Source of the DNA: Sphingopyxis alaskensis RB2256
Lineage (GTDB): Bacteria > Pseudomonadota > Alphaproteobacteria > Sphingomonadales > Sphingomonadaceae
Length of the DNA: 64,000 nt
Reading direction: 5' to 3'
Assembly (NCBI RefSeq): GCF_000013985.1
Contig: NC_008048.1
Span: 1-64,000, forward strand
How positions within the stretch are numbered: the stretch's first letter is position 1; each line of letters starts with the position of its first letter. The translations under genes were made by a program, and so were the position numbers. Shown here in pieces: positions 63,586-64,000 of the stretch. A model generated the notes under the pieces. That model had not been told where the DNA came from, made no database searches, and was given only the letters and a program-made list of their open reading frames with translations.

Positions 63586-64000
63586 GAGGAGACGTCCCGA
63601 AATCACTCTTTATATACCATCATTGACATTTAAGAATGCCGCGCGCCGCTACTATCGCGCCTCCATGAAGCGTTGAAAACTTCATCGAAACTTGGCATTA
63701 TCGACGTATTCTAGGAATACATTCTCGCATCCCGCCGCTCCACGGTTTGTTCGCCTCGATCTTCGAAACCCAACACTTCGTTTCTGATTGCCTAACGATC
63801 TCGCAGGCAATTGTAACGAAAATCCCCGTAAGTTACGGTTCGAATTCTGAAGCCAGCTGAACGAAGGCCCCGCGCGACCGATTGACCAATCGGAGGGCGA
63901 ATGTAGCGGCGACGGCTGTCGAGACGGCGGATGTTCATTAGGTCGAGGACGAAGCCGATGATGGTGAGTGCACAACATGACTGAGCCTGCTCCAACGCGA
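63586..64000. other. Gene-free leader region of the island array
   Basis: A 415-base segment that is AT-richer than the genes around it, with runs such as CTCTTTATATACCATC. A short perfect palindrome, CCGTAAGTTACGG, lies at 63826-63838. Two small open frames here on the minus strand have no family resemblance and no start context, so they are not called. Confidence 0.5.

Larger units (their letters stand above)
48771..64000. mobile_element. Genomic (defence) island integrated at tRNA-Gln, right end outside the window
   Basis: Everything downstream of the tRNA differs from the core region: a tyrosine recombinase sits immediately behind the tRNA, the integrase segment and the last 500 bases are visibly richer in A and T, and the gene content is defence and DNA processing. 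Apart from the integrase, all genes run on the minus strand. I found no convincing second copy of the tRNA 3' end in the window, so the island should continue beyond 64000. Confidence 0.75.

Noticed and set aside
63836..63860. GGTTCGAATTCTGAAGCCAGC resembles the 3' end of tRNA-Gln (GGTTCGAATCCTGC...CCAGCC)
   Set aside because: The match is interrupted and short, mainly the general T-loop GGTTCGAAT; not good enough for an attachment-site copy.
63682..63995. Two minus-strand open frames at the window end (about 98 and 67 codons)
   Set aside because: They overlap each other in different frames, lack a ribosome site and match nothing I recognise. A fragment of a gene continuing outside the window is possible but not supported.

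Overview
The window reads as part of a GC-rich alphaproteobacterial chromosome of the Sphingomonadaceae (Sphingopyxis- or Sphingomonas-like). The reasons are the cluster rpmH-rnpA-yidD-yidC-engB beside dnaA, an overlapping bactofilin/M23 peptidase pair, a PafA/SPAP-type alkaline phosphatase, a methionine synthase encoded as two genes, several TonB-dependent receptors and glutathione transferases (GSTs), and many short GC-rich intergenic palindromes. The genus is an inference; no rRNA gene is present.

Core part, 1-48770. dnaA (125-1534) carries three DnaA-box-like 9-mers across its stop codon. On the minus strand follow a GST, engB, yidC, yidD, rnpA and the 44-codon rpmH. From 15043 down to 7591 runs a tight minus-strand array led by a TetR regulator with a NemR-like cysteine segment. 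It holds four GST-fold proteins, four VOC-domain genes or domains, a tandem DUF1428 protein, a hydrolase and small proteins, and looks like one electrophile- or aldehyde-stress operon. Its promoter is very clear: a palindrome fills the spacer and the mRNA is predicted to be almost leaderless. Next come comM, a diguanylate cyclase, bactofilin/M23, an isoprenylcysteine methyltransferase-like protein, two TonB-dependent receptors (one paired with a PepSY reductase), a patatin-like protein and the wreck of an IS630-family element. An ArsR-methyltransferase (SahR-like) gene with an exact palindromic operator heads a translationally coupled metF-metH operon. After these come tspO, tlyA, a DsbD-like reductase, the alkaline phosphatase, proC, a MarR regulator, ilvE and tRNA-Gln(TTG).

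Island part, 48771-64000. A 692-residue tyrosine recombinase lies directly behind the tRNA-Gln gene, and everything from there to the window end looks like an integrated defence island whose far end is outside the window. All other genes in it are on the minus strand and tightly packed, in transcription order: a sigma-70-like protein, a small helix-turn-helix protein, an ImmA/IrrE-peptidase/UvrD-helicase fusion, a four-gene ubiquitin-like conjugation operon (two-domain ubiquitin-like protein, E2-like, JAB/JAMM peptidase, E1), then a Mre11/SbcD-like phosphoesterase and a Rad50/SbcC-like ATPase.

The four-gene part matches the layout of the anti-phage BIL (bacterial ISG15-like) systems, bilABCD. 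Two points are unusual. The E2-like protein contains no cysteine anywhere, although the E1 has a good candidate catalytic cysteine. And the operon sits in line with the sigma-like/HTH/ImmA-UvrD triad and the Mre11-Rad50-like pair, which may make a larger composite system. These are the observations most worth following up.
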